Assembly (NCBI GenBank): GCA_964394665.1
Contig: CAYMYN010000027.1
Location: forward strand, 1 to 55,025
Direction of reading: 5' to 3'
Source: CAYMYN01 sp964394665
Lineage (GTDB): Bacteria > Planctomycetota > UBA1135 > GCA-002686595
DNA length: 55,025 nt
The notes beneath the pieces were generated by a model. It did no database searches. It was not told where the DNA came from and saw only the letters and a program-made list of their open reading frames with translations. Made by a program: the position numbers and the translations under genes. This document shows, piece by piece, positions 37,127-46,252 of the stretch; the first letter of the stretch is position 1, and every line of letters starts with the position of its first letter.

Positions 37127-38644
37127 ATGAAAGTCGTACTGATCTACGCCAAGGCCCAGAACGTCAAGGAGAAGGCCGCGGCGGCGTTCTCGGACGACGC
37201 GCTGGTCAAGGGCGAGCTGGCACGCGACGAGATCTACCCGCCCCTGGGCATCTCGATCCTGGCCGCCTGGCTGGAGCAGAAGGGCCACGAGGTCCTGCTC
37301 TTCGACGACTCGATCCACACCCTCGAGGAGCAGCGCAAGGCGATGGAGTGGTCCGACGTGGTCGGCATCTCCTCCCTGACCCCCAACGCGCGCCGCGCGC
37401 GCGAGCTGGGCAAGATCGCGCGCGAGGAGATCGGTCGGCCCGTGATCATGGGCGGCCCGCATCCGACCACGAACCCCGAGTTCTTCCTCGACTCCGGCGC
37501 CGCCGACGTGTGCGTGCAGGGCGAGGGCGACGTGACCCTGCCCGAGTGGCTCGAGGTCTACGACCAACCCGAGAAGTGGGACCAGGTCCAGGGCATCACC
37601 TTCAAGCGCAATGGCGAGCAGATCGCCACCCCGCGCCGTCCGCTCTACAAGGACATGGACGAGGTGCCCTTCCCGGCCTACCACCTGTGGGACATCCCGC
37701 GCTACATGCGCCTGATGATCAACCCGGGGGTCACGCTCATCACCTCGCGCGGTTGCCCCTACGCCTGCACCTTCTGCGACGCGGAGATGACGCCGCGCCA
37801 GTACCGGGCCATGAGCCCGGAGAAGACGGTCGACCTGGTCGAGCAGATCGTCAAGACCTACAACCCGCCGCAGCTCGTCTTCTTCGACGACCTGTTCACG
37901 ATCCAGCGCAAGCGCGTGATCGAGGTCTGCAAGGAGATCATCCGCCGCGACCTGTACTTCGAGTGGGTCGCCGAGTCGCGCGTCGACACGATGGACTTCG
38001 AGATGCTGCGCTGGATGAAGAAGGCCGGCTGCGTGAAGATCTACTACGGTCTCGAGTCCGGCTCGCCGCGCATGCTCGTGACCATGAAGAAGGGCGTGAC
38101 GCCCGAGAAGGTGATCTCCGGCTCGCGCCTCAACCGCGAGGTCGGGATGTACTTCAAGTTCTTCCTGCTCTACGGCTTCCCCGAGGACACCGTCGAGGAC
38201 CACCGCCTGACCGAGGAGTTGATCGCCAAGACGCGCTGCGACGCGGTCTGCTGCTCGATCCTGCAGCCGATCCCGGGCACCGAGGTCTACGAGCAGCTCA
38301 AGCCCTACCTGCTCAAGGACGTGGCCGAGGTCGACTTCCACTACTGGCACTCGACCGAGACCTGGAAGCACCCCACGTTCACCCACGAGGAGCTGCACCA
38401 GGAGCGCGAACGCGTCATCCGGGCCCACGCCAAGGCCACCAAGGGCCTGGTGCCCAAGCTGCGCCGCAAGTTCGAGCGCCTCTCGGCCATGGTGCGCCAC
38501 CCCGAGCTCGTCGGTGACCTGTTCGAGATCCGCCGCCGGCGCAAGCGTTACCTCAAGCGCGTCGCCCAGAGCGACTGGGCCTGGACCCAGACCGAGCGCC
38601 GCGACAAGGTCGCCATGCAGGTCCCGACCTTCTCCGCGGACTGA
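37127..38644 (+). CDS. Cobalamin-binding-type radical SAM protein
   Basis: 505 residues from ATG 37127 (MKVVLIYAKAQNVKEKAAAA); a longer start would add a Pro/Ser-rich stretch. Residues about 20-150 form a B12-binding-like Rossmann domain (DEIYPPLGISILAAWLEQKG, VVGISSLTPNARRARELGKI, VIMGGPHPTTNPEFF). The radical SAM core (about 200-400) has the [4Fe-4S] motif RGCPYACTFCDAE (CxxxCxxC), FFDDLFTIQ and YYGLESGS. It belongs to the class B methylase / BchE-like group, whose members methylate unactivated carbons or do related radical chemistry. It lies 177 bp upstream of the polyketide synthase on the same strand, so it may tailor that product; this is inference. Confidence 0.85.
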   Translation: MKVVLIYAKAQNVKEKAAAAFSDDALVKGELARDEIYPPLGISILAAWLEQKGHEVLLFDDSIHTLEEQRKAMEWSDVVGISSLTPNARRARELGKIAREEIGRPVIMGGPHPTTNPEFFLDSGAADVCVQGEGDVTLPEWLEVYDQPEKWDQVQGITFKRNGEQIATPRRPLYKDMDEVPFPAYHLWDIPRYMRLMINPGVTLITSRGCPYACTFCDAEMTPRQYRAMSPEKTVDLVEQIVKTYNPPQLVFFDDLFTIQRKRVIEVCKEIIRRDLYFEWVAESRVDTMDFEMLRWMKKAGCVKIYYGLESGSPRMLVTMKKGVTPEKVISGSRLNREVGMYFKFFLLYGFPEDTVEDHRLTEELIAKTRCDAVCCSILQPIPGTEVYEQLKPYLLKDVAEVDFHYWHSTETWKHPTFTHEELHQERERVIRAHAKATKGLVPKLRRKFERLSAMVRHPELVGDLFEIRRRRKRYLKRVAQSDWAWTQTERRDKVAMQVPTFSAD

Positions 38645-38821
38645 TCACGCCGCCACTTCCGACCCCGCGCGCCCCGGCCCCCCGCCGGGGCGCGCTCGTT
38701 CGGGGTCCGTGGGCCCCCAGGAGGGCCCAGCCGCAGACCCCCGCGAGCCGATACGAACGGCGTCCCCGGGTCGCCTTGCGACCCCCCCAGCACCCCGATA
38801 CCTTCCCGAGGGGGGAGAACG

Positions 38822-41800
38822 TTGTCGTCGCAGGAAGACCGCCCCGAGTTCGCGCCCAACGACATCGCCATCGTCGGCATGGCCGGCCGCTTCCCCGGCT
38901 GCCCGTCGGTCGCGGACTACTGGCGCAGGCTGCGCGCGGGCGAGGAGTGCATCCGGGCGCTGAGCGACGCCGAGCTCGCCGCCGCCGGCGTCCCGCCGAC
39001 GCTGCTCGCCCATCCGCAGTACGTCAAGGCCGGCGGTCCGCTCGCGGACGTCGAGTGCTTCGACGCGGGCTTCTTCGGCCTGAGCCCGAAGGACGCCGCG
39101 ATCATGGATCCGCAGCACCGGCACTTCTACGAGTGCGCCTGGAGCGCCCTCGAGGACGCCGGTCACCCGCCCGCGCGGTTTCCCGGCGCGATCGGCGTCT
39201 TCGCCGGTTGCGGCATGAACTCGTACTTCGTGAACAACGTGCTCACGAATCCCGACCTGGTGCAGTCGGTGGGCCTGTTCCTGCTGCGCCACACGGGCAA
39301 CGACCGCGACTTCCTGCCGACGGGCGTGTCCTACCGCATGGACCTGCGCGGCCCCAGCGTCGCGGTCCAGACCGCCTGCTCGACCTCCCTGGTCGCCATC
39401 CACCTGGCGAGCCAGAGCCTGCTGTCGGGCGAGTGCGACCTGGCCCTCGCCGGCGGCGTCACGATCCAGGTCCCCCACGGCCAGGGGTACCTCTTCCGCG
39501 AGAACGAGATCCTCTCGCCCGACGGCCACTGCCGCGCCTTCGACGAGCGCGCCGCGGGGACGGTCATCACCAACGGCGTCGGCGTGCTCGCCCTGCGCCG
39601 GCTCGAGGACGCCTGGGCCGACGGCGACTTCGTGCACGCGGTCCTCAAGGCCACGGCGATCAACAACGACGGCTCGAGCAAGATCGGCTACCTCGCGCCC
39701 AGCGTCGACGGCCACGCGGCGGTCGTGGCCGAGGCCCTGGCCCTGGCGGGCCTCTCGGCCGAGGACATCTCCTACCTCGAGACCCACGGCACGGGCACGG
39801 CCGTCGGCGATCCGATCGAGATCGCGGCCCTCTCCGCCGCGTTCCGGCGCAGCACGCAGCGCACGCGTTTCTGCCCCATCGGCTCGGTCAAGGCCAGCAT
39901 CGGCCACCTCGACACGGCCGCCGGGGTCGCGGGCGTGATCAAGGTCGCCCTGGCCCTGCGCGAGCGCGAGCTCCCGCCCAGCCTGAACTTCACGCGCCCC
40001 AACCCGCGCATCGACTTCGAGAACAGCCCGTTCTTCGTGCAGACCCGCCTCGAGGAGTGGCGCAGCGAGCGTGGCCCGCGCCGCGCCGGCGTCAGCTCCC
40101 TGGGCGTGGGTGGCACGAACGCCCACGCGATCCTCGAGGAGGCCCCCGCGCCGCGGCCCACGGACCCGGGCGCGCCCTATCCGCTGCTGTGCCTCTCGGC
40201 CAAGACCCCCGCGGCCCTCGAGGCCGCCACGGACAACCTCGCCCGACACCTCGAGGAACACCCCGGCCTCGACCTCGCCGACGTCGCCTACACCCTGCAG
40301 GTCGGCCGCGAGGCGTTCGCGCAGCGCCGGATCCTCGCCGCGCGCGACCTCGCCGACGCCGCGCGGGCGCTGCGCGAGCGCGACCCCAAGCGCCTCGTCA
40401 GCGCCCAGGCCTCCAAGGACCCCGCGGGGGTCGTGTTCCTCTTCCCCGGCGGCGGCACGCAGTACCCGAACATGGGGCGCGAGCTGTACGAGCGCGAGCC
40501 GGTGTACCGCGCCGCCCTCGACGAGTGCCTGGGGCTGCTCGCGCCGCGGCTCGACTTCGACCTCGGCGCGTTGCTCTTCCCCGCCCCCGGCGACGAGGGG
40601 CGCGCGGCGGAGGGCCTGCGGCGCGCGCGGGCCTCGATCGCCGCCATCTTCAGCGTCGAGTACGCGACCGCGCGCCTGTGGCTCTCCTGGGGCGTCGAGC
40701 CGGTGGCCATGACCGGCCACAGCCTGGGCGAGTACACCGCCGCCTGTCTCGCCGGTGTGTTCGAGCTCGACGCGGCCCTGGGCATCGTCGTGCTGCGCGG
40801 CGAGCTGCTCGAGAGCCTGCCCGACTCGGCGATGCTGAGCGTGCCGCTCTCCGAGGCCGAGCTCGCGCCCCTGCTCGGCGAGGGGCTCGACCTGGCGGCC
40901 GTCAACGGGCCCGAGCTGTGCCTGGTGTCCGGCCGCTCCGCCGACCTCGAGCCCCTCGAGCGCGCCCTTCTCGCGCGTGAGCTCGAAGGCCGGCGCCTGC
41001 ACCTCTCCGGCGCGAGCCACTGCCGCTTGCTCGATCCGGTCTTGGACCGCTTCCGCGCCGGCCTGGCGCGCGTGCGTTTCCAGCCCCCGACGCGCCCCTA
41101 CGTCTCGAACGTCACCGGCACCTGGGTCACGCCCCAGGACGCCACCGACCCCGAGTACTGGGTGCGCCACTTCCGCCACTGCGTGCGTTTCTCCGACGGG
41201 CTCGCCACGCTGCTGGCGGACGGCAATCGCATCCTGCTGGAAGTCGGGCCGGGCCAGGCCCTGACCTCGCTCGCCCGCCAGCAACGCGCCAAGCCGCGCG
41301 CGGCGCTCCCGTCCCTGCGCCACCCCGACGAAGCGGCCAGCGACCTGGCCTTCCTGCGCACCGCCCTCGGGCGCCTGTGGGCGGCGGGCGCCGAGATCGA
41401 CTGGGAGCGCCTCCACGGCGGGGCGCGCCGCAACCGCGTGCCGCTGCCGACCTACGCCTTCGAGCGCCAACGGTATTGGATCGAGCCCGGCCGCGGAGCC
41501 CTGGCCGCCGCGACCACGCCGACGGCCCTGCGCCGCCACGCCAGCGTCGAGGACTGGTTCGCGCGGCCGATCTGGACGCGCGTCCCGGCCCCGGCGCGGG
41601 AGGAAGCCGAGCTCGCCGGCGGCTGGCTCGTGTTCCTCGACCCCACGGGCCTGGGCTCGGCGCTGGTGGAGCTGCTGCGCGCCGCCGGCCAGCGCGTGCG
41701 CACCGTGCGCGAGGGCGATTCGTTCTACCGTTTCGGCGCCGACGAGTACGCCCTCACCCCCGAGGAGGGCCGCGCGGGTTACGACCGGCTCCTCGAGGCG

Positions 41801-44800
41801 CTGGCCGCCGACGGGCCGCTGCCCGAACGCATCGTGCACCTGTGGCTCGTGACCTCGCAGGAGTCCTTCCGCGCCGGCTCGAGTTTCTTCCACCGCAACC
41901 AGGAGCGCGGCTTCTACAGCCTGCTGTTCCTGGCCCAGGCCCTGGGCGAGGCCGAGCCCGCGCGCGGCACACAGATCACCGTCGTCTCGAACGGCATGCA
42001 GCGCGTCGGCGACGAGCCGTTGCCCTATCCCGACAAGGCCACCGTGCTGGGGCCGGTGCGCGTGATCCCGCGCGAGCTCCCCGGCGTCACCTGCCGCAGC
42101 GTCGACCTGCCCGCACCCGGCTACGCGACGGGGGCCGAGCAGGACCTCGAGGGCCTCGCCCGCGGGTTGGCGAACGAGTTGTTCGCCGCCCCGGGCAACG
42201 GCGTCCTCGCCCACCGCGGCGGCGCGCGCCACGCCCTGTCCCTCGAGCCCGTGCACCTCGCGCGCGGCTCGGCCCGGCCGCTCGTGCTACGCGAACGCGG
42301 CGTGTACCTCGTCACCGGCGGTTTGGGCGGCATCGGCCTGGCCGTGGCGCGGCACCTGGCGCGCACGCATCGGGCGCGGCTGGTGCTGCTCGGTCGCCGC
42401 GGCCTGCCGCCGCGCGCGGACTGGCCGCGCGAGCTGGCCTCGGCCGGCGCGCGCGATCCGCAGCGGCGCGCGATCGAGGCCGTGCTCGAGCTCGAGGCGC
42501 TGGGCGCGGAGGTGCTGGTCGTCGCCGCCGACGTCGCCGACGTCGTCGCCATGGGGCGCGCGTTCGCCCAGACCCGCGAGCGTTTCGAGGCCCTGCACGG
42601 CGTGATCCACGCCGCGGGCAGCCTCGACGACGGCGTGCTCCAGACCCGCACCCCCGAGCAGGTCGAGGAGGCCTTNNNNNNNNNNGTCTACGGCACGCTG
42701 CTGCTGGCGGAGCTCCTGCGCGGCGGCGAGACCGACTTCCTGGCCCTGTGCTCCTCGACCAGCGCTCTGCTCGGCCCGGCGGGTCAGGTCGACTACACCG
42801 CCGCCAACTGCTTCCTGAACGCCTTCGCCGAGAGCGCCGCGTCGCGCCCGGACCTGCCGCCGACCGTGGCCATCGACTGGGGCATCTGGAAGGAGACCGG
42901 GGTCGGCGCCCGCAGCGTGCGCCGCCTGCAAGGGAGGGCCGACGAGCTCGCCGGCCGGCGCGAGCCCGGCCGCCATCCCCTGCTCGCCGAACGCGTGCTC
43001 GAGGCCGACGGCTCGCTCGTGCACGAGACCGAGCTCGACCCCGCGGCACACTGGGTGCTGGACGAACACCGCAGCGCGGAGGGCCGCGCGGTGTTGCCCG
43101 GCACCGCGTATCTCGAGCTGCTCGCGGGCTGCGTGGGCGAGCACCTCGGAAAAGCGCGCGTCGAGATCGGCGCGCTCGACTTCCTCGAGCCGCTCGAGGT
43201 CCCCGACGGCGAGTCGCGCAGCCTGCGCGTGCACGTCAGCGGCGCGGCTCCAGAGTTCGAGGTCGAGGTGCGCTCGCGGGTCGGCGGCGCCTGGCGCACC
43301 CACGCCCAGGCGCGCCTCGTGCTGGGCGACGCGCCCGCACCCTTGCGGATCGACCTCGCCGCGCTCGAGGCCCGTTGCCCACGCCGCGTGCCCGCCGCGG
43401 AGCTCGCCGTCGGCCAGGGCGGCGCCCTGCGCTTCGGCCCGCGCTGGCAGGTGCTGCGCGAGGTGCACCTTGGGAACCACGAGGCCCTGGCGCGCCTCGA
43501 ACTGCCCGCGGCCTTCCACACCGACCTACAGCGTTTCGCCCTGCACCCGGGCCTGCTCGACCTGGCGACGGGTTTCGGCCTGCCGCTGATCGGCGGCTAC
43601 GAGCCGGGCAGCTTCCTCTGGGTGCCCCTGGCCTACGCCGGCGTGGTCGTGCACGGGCCCCTGCCGGCGCGCATCGTGAGCCACGTGCGCTCGGCGGCCG
43701 AGAACGACGTCGCGCGCGACCTGGCCGAGTTCGAGGTGACCCTGTGCGACGAACAGGGCCGCGTCCTCGTGGAGGTGCGGCGTCTGACCTTCAAGCGCCT
43801 GGCGCGCTCGCAAGCCCTGGGCGCGCCCGCTGCCACCTCGAGCGCCGCGGCGGGTCTGGCGCACGCCTCCCCGGCCGAAGCGCTGTTCCTCGAGACTTTC
43901 GAGGCCGGCATCCGCACGGCCGAGGGCACGGCGGCCCTCGAGCGCATCCTCACCAGCGACCGCGTGCCGGTGCTCTACGTCTCGCCCCTGCCGCTCGCCG
44001 ACCTGGCGACGCGCATGGACGAGGCGTCGCTCCCGGAGGAACGCGGGGAGGTGCGCTTCGAGCGGCCGCAGCTCGCGAGCACCTACGAGGCGCCGCGCGA
44101 CGAGCTCGAGCGCACCTTGGCCGAGTACTGGGAGGACCTGCTCGGCGTCGAGAGCATCGGCATCCACGACGACTTCTTCGAGCTCGGTGGGCACTCCCTG
44201 ATCGCGGTGCGCCTGTTCGCGCGCATCAAGAAGACCTACCACGTCGAGTTTCCGCTCTCGGTGCTCTTCGAGGGCCCGACCCTCGCGCGTTGCGCCGAGC
44301 TCCTGCGGGCCGAGTTGGGCGTGAGCCTGGGCGACACGGCCGCCGGACCCAAGGAACCCGCGCCCCGGCGCCGCTTCCTGGTCCCCATGCGCCGCATCGA
44401 GGGCCCCGCCCAGCCGCCCTTCTTCCTCGTCTCGGGCATGTTCGGCAACGTGCTCAACCTGCGCCATCTGGCGGCGCACCTGGGGCCGGCGCAGCCGGTC
44501 TTCGCCCTGCAGGCCAAGGGCCTCTTGGGCGACGACAAGCCGCACACGCGCTTCGAGGACATGGCGCGCGACTACCTCGAGGAGCTGCGCGCCGTGCAGC
44601 CCGAGGGGCCCTACTTCCTGGGCGGTTTCTCGGGCGGCGGCATCACGGCCCTCGAGATGGCGCGCCAACTGCGCGAGCGGGGCGAACGCGTCGAGCTGGT
44701 CGTGCTGCTCGACAGCATCCCGACGCGCATGCCCCAGATCACCCTGTTCGATCGGCTCGGGATCCAGTGGATCCTCCTGCGCCGCGAGGGACCGCGTTAC

Positions 44801-45253
44801 CTCCGCGATTGGCTACGCCGGCGGCGCGCCTGGAAGCAGGGCGCCGATGCGCCGCGCGCCCGTGAGCTGACCCCGGCCGAGTTCCGCTCCGAGGAGATCG
44901 AAGCCGCCTTCCGCGAGGCCATCCTGCACCACGAGCCGACGGCCTACGACGGCCGCGTGCTGCTCCTGCGCCCGCCCCTCTCCGACACCTACGTGCTGCG
45001 CCCCGGCCGCGTCGTCAACCACGAGCGCCTGCTGGTCGATCCCGCCAACCACTGGACGCCCTACCTCCCGGCCCTCGAGGTGCGCGAGGTGCCCGGCGAC
45101 CACGACAGCATGGTGCTCGAGCCCCACGTGCGCGTGCTCGCGAAGGAGCTGCGCTCCGCCCTCGAGTCCGCCCACCGCGCCGCCCTCACCGCACCCCCCC
45201 CATCCCTCCCCGCCCACTCCCCCCGCCACCCCGACCTCTCGCGCGTGCGCTGA
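38822..45253 (+). CDS. Type I polyketide synthase KS-AT-KR-DH-ACP-TE
   Basis: 2143 residues from TTG 38822, with GGGGGAG 4-5 bp upstream. Domains by approximate residue: KS 15-440 (C186 in TACSTSL, H322 in THGTGT, H362 in KASIGHLD); AT 535-860 (S634 in GHSLGEYTAA, specificity motif GASH); KR structural part about 900-1150 and KR core 1160-1380 (VTGGLGGIG, Y1325 in VDYTAANCF); DH 1395-1670 (H1416 in DEHRSAEGRAVLPGTAYLEL, D1580 in HPGLLDLATG); ACP about 1755-1835 (S1792 in LGGHSL); TE 1850-2120 (S1937 in GFSGGG, D1964, H2094). All catalytic sets are present, so the protein should make and release a reduced or unsaturated polyketide, perhaps iteratively. There is no ER domain and no phosphopantetheinyl transferase nearby. 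Ten Ns at 42676-42685 interrupt the KR. Confidence 0.9.
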   Translation: MSSQEDRPEFAPNDIAIVGMAGRFPGCPSVADYWRRLRAGEECIRALSDAELAAAGVPPTLLAHPQYVKAGGPLADVECFDAGFFGLSPKDAAIMDPQHRHFYECAWSALEDAGHPPARFPGAIGVFAGCGMNSYFVNNVLTNPDLVQSVGLFLLRHTGNDRDFLPTGVSYRMDLRGPSVAVQTACSTSLVAIHLASQSLLSGECDLALAGGVTIQVPHGQGYLFRENEILSPDGHCRAFDERAAGTVITNGVGVLALRRLEDAWADGDFVHAVLKATAINNDGSSKIGYLAPSVDGHAAVVAEALALAGLSAEDISYLETHGTGTAVGDPIEIAALSAAFRRSTQRTRFCPIGSVKASIGHLDTAAGVAGVIKVALALRERELPPSLNFTRPNPRIDFENSPFFVQTRLEEWRSERGPRRAGVSSLGVGGTNAHAILEEAPAPRPTDPGAPYPLLCLSAKTPAALEAATDNLARHLEEHPGLDLADVAYTLQVGREAFAQRRILAARDLADAARALRERDPKRLVSAQASKDPAGVVFLFPGGGTQYPNMGRELYEREPVYRAALDECLGLLAPRLDFDLGALLFPAPGDEGRAAEGLRRARASIAAIFSVEYATARLWLSWGVEPVAMTGHSLGEYTAACLAGVFELDAALGIVVLRGELLESLPDSAMLSVPLSEAELAPLLGEGLDLAAVNGPELCLVSGRSADLEPLERALLARELEGRRLHLSGASHCRLLDPVLDRFRAGLARVRFQPPTRPYVSNVTGTWVTPQDATDPEYWVRHFRHCVRFSDGLATLLADGNRILLEVGPGQALTSLARQQRAKPRAALPSLRHPDEAASDLAFLRTALGRLWAAGAEIDWERLHGGARRNRVPLPTYAFERQRYWIEPGRGALAAATTPTALRRHASVEDWFARPIWTRVPAPAREEAELAGGWLVFLDPTGLGSALVELLRAAGQRVRTVREGDSFYRFGADEYALTPEEGRAGYDRLLEALAADGPLPERIVHLWLVTSQESFRAGSSFFHRNQERGFYSLLFLAQALGEAEPARGTQITVVSNGMQRVGDEPLPYPDKATVLGPVRVIPRELPGVTCRSVDLPAPGYATGAEQDLEGLARGLANELFAAPGNGVLAHRGGARHALSLEPVHLARGSARPLVLRERGVYLVTGGLGGIGLAVARHLARTHRARLVLLGRRGLPPRADWPRELASAGARDPQRRAIEAVLELEALGAEVLVVAADVADVVAMGRAFAQTRERFEALHGVIHAAGSLDDGVLQTRTPEQVEEAXXXXVYGTLLLAELLRGGETDFLALCSSTSALLGPAGQVDYTAANCFLNAFAESAASRPDLPPTVAIDWGIWKETGVGARSVRRLQGRADELAGRREPGRHPLLAERVLEADGSLVHETELDPAAHWVLDEHRSAEGRAVLPGTAYLELLAGCVGEHLGKARVEIGALDFLEPLEVPDGESRSLRVHVSGAAPEFEVEVRSRVGGAWRTHAQARLVLGDAPAPLRIDLAALEARCPRRVPAAELAVGQGGALRFGPRWQVLREVHLGNHEALARLELPAAFHTDLQRFALHPGLLDLATGFGLPLIGGYEPGSFLWVPLAYAGVVVHGPLPARIVSHVRSAAENDVARDLAEFEVTLCDEQGRVLVEVRRLTFKRLARSQALGAPAATSSAAAGLAHASPAEALFLETFEAGIRTAEGTAALERILTSDRVPVLYVSPLPLADLATRMDEASLPEERGEVRFERPQLASTYEAPRDELERTLAEYWEDLLGVESIGIHDDFFELGGHSLIAVRLFARIKKTYHVEFPLSVLFEGPTLARCAELLRAELGVSLGDTAAGPKEPAPRRRFLVPMRRIEGPAQPPFFLVSGMFGNVLNLRHLAAHLGPAQPVFALQAKGLLGDDKPHTRFEDMARDYLEELRAVQPEGPYFLGGFSGGGITALEMARQLRERGERVELVVLLDSIPTRMPQITLFDRLGIQWILLRREGPRYLRDWLRRRRAWKQGADAPRARELTPAEFRSEEIEAAFREAILHHEPTAYDGRVLLLRPPLSDTYVLRPGRVVNHERLLVDPANHWTPYLPALEVREVPGDHDSMVLEPHVRVLAKELRSALESAHRAALTAPPPSLPAHSPRHPDLSRVR
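42676..42685. other. Assembly gap (10 N) inside PKS ketoreductase domain
   Basis: Ten Ns lie between QVEEAF and VYGTLLLAELL of the KR domain. The frame is kept across the Ns, but the real gap length is unknown. In homologous KRs only a few residues (like APK) are expected here, so a small gap is plausible. Confidence 0.95.
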
Positions 45254-45310
45254 GGATTCCCGGCCCGTTCAGCGCGCGCGCCCCGAGGCCTGCCGGCTGG
45301 CCGTCGCGCC

Positions 45311-45420
45311 TCAGCCGCGGGAAAACAGTTGCGCCGCGCGGGCCCGCAGGTAGCTGGCGCGCAGCACGACTTGATCGGCGGGCCCATACCTTCGAGGAGG
45401 CCTCGGCGCGGTGAACTTCG
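45311..45420 (-). pseudogene. 3'-end remnant of a glycosyltransferase-like gene
   Basis: On the minus strand the last residues before the TGA at 45311 read LRARAAQLFSRG, and the preceding RRYGPADQVVLRASY is alignable with GIGPHQAALRAGH in the last residues (RARAAQLLPRS) of the complete membrane protein at 48077. Nucleotides around 45303-45400 also match those around 48069-48180 (for example GCCGCGCGGGCCCGC in both). Nothing of the other roughly 560 residues is found, so this is a decayed or truncated copy left after a duplication and deletion. Confidence 0.55.
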
Positions 45421-45674
45421 TGCAGCGCGTCGGATCCTCGCGAGCCCCCCGCGCGGCCCGAGAGCGTGGGGATTCCACGGCACCTCGGAGCAGCGAGTCC
45501 GGGCTCAATTCATTGAGGGCCGTACCGAATATGGGACGCTCCACTTCCGGGGTGGATTCACCCCTTGACGGGGCGTCCCGGGGTCGAATAGACCGGCCTT
45601 AGATTGGGTGGCGCGGGCGCACCGGGACGTCCTCGATGGGCCGCACCACCCTCGAAACTCGGAGAATCGAGCCC

Positions 45675-46178
45675 ATGAGAACGAGTCGCCAGCATCCGCG
45701 AGGCAAGTGGTATAGCCTGCTGGTCGGAGCACCGTTGCTGTTCGCCGCTGTGGCCATTCCCTGCGTGCCCGACGGGGGCTCGTCGACGGTGACCCTTCCT
45801 CGACCCCCTTTACCCCCCGCCCCGGCGGGCGCGCCCGGCTCCTCGAGCTGGGGCGGCGGCGCGCCTCAGGCCTACGAGCACGACGACGCGAGCCCCAACG
45901 ACCCCATGGGCCCCGCGACGCCGGGCTCCGGCGGTAGCGACGCGAGCGTCGAGGTCTCGAACTCCGGGGGTGATCTTTCGGGCCCCAACGGGGATGTCGT
46001 GAACGGCGGATGGGAGGGTGACTGCATCGAGGTCACGATCTGCTGGACGTACAACACGTGGGTGCGGCGCCAGAAGTTCGTCTTCACCGAGACGGGCTAC
46101 GCGATCATCTACTACTGGGCCTACGTCACGAAGGAGGTCTGCAACGGGGGGAACGACGTCGAGGTCTGCCCCTGCTGA
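45675..46178 (+). CDS. Small secreted Cys-rich protein, unknown function
   Basis: 167 residues from ATG 45675, with GGAGA about 9 bp upstream. An N-terminal hydrophobic segment (about 14-30) is a signal peptide or anchor. Residues 35-112 are a Pro/Gly/Ser-rich low-complexity linker. The C-terminal 50 residues have five Cys (117, 123, 156, 165, 167) framing an aromatic-rich beta segment (CIEVTICWTYNTWV; ETGYAIIYYWAYVTKEVC) and end in CPC. The disulfide pattern and linker suggest a secreted, surface-displayed mini-domain. No family is recognised. AT-richer upstream DNA carries a CTCAAT-TC-ATTGAG dyad (45504-45517). Confidence 0.65.
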   Translation: MRTSRQHPRGKWYSLLVGAPLLFAAVAIPCVPDGGSSTVTLPRPPLPPAPAGAPGSSSWGGGAPQAYEHDDASPNDPMGPATPGSGGSDASVEVSNSGGDLSGPNGDVVNGGWEGDCIEVTICWTYNTWVRRQKFVFTETGYAIIYYWAYVTKEVCNGGNDVEVCPC

Positions 46179-46252
46179 CATCCGGATCGACCCGCGGCGC
46201 GGCTCGCGCGCCGCGGGTCCCCCACCTCACCGCGCACGGTACGATCCTGAAC

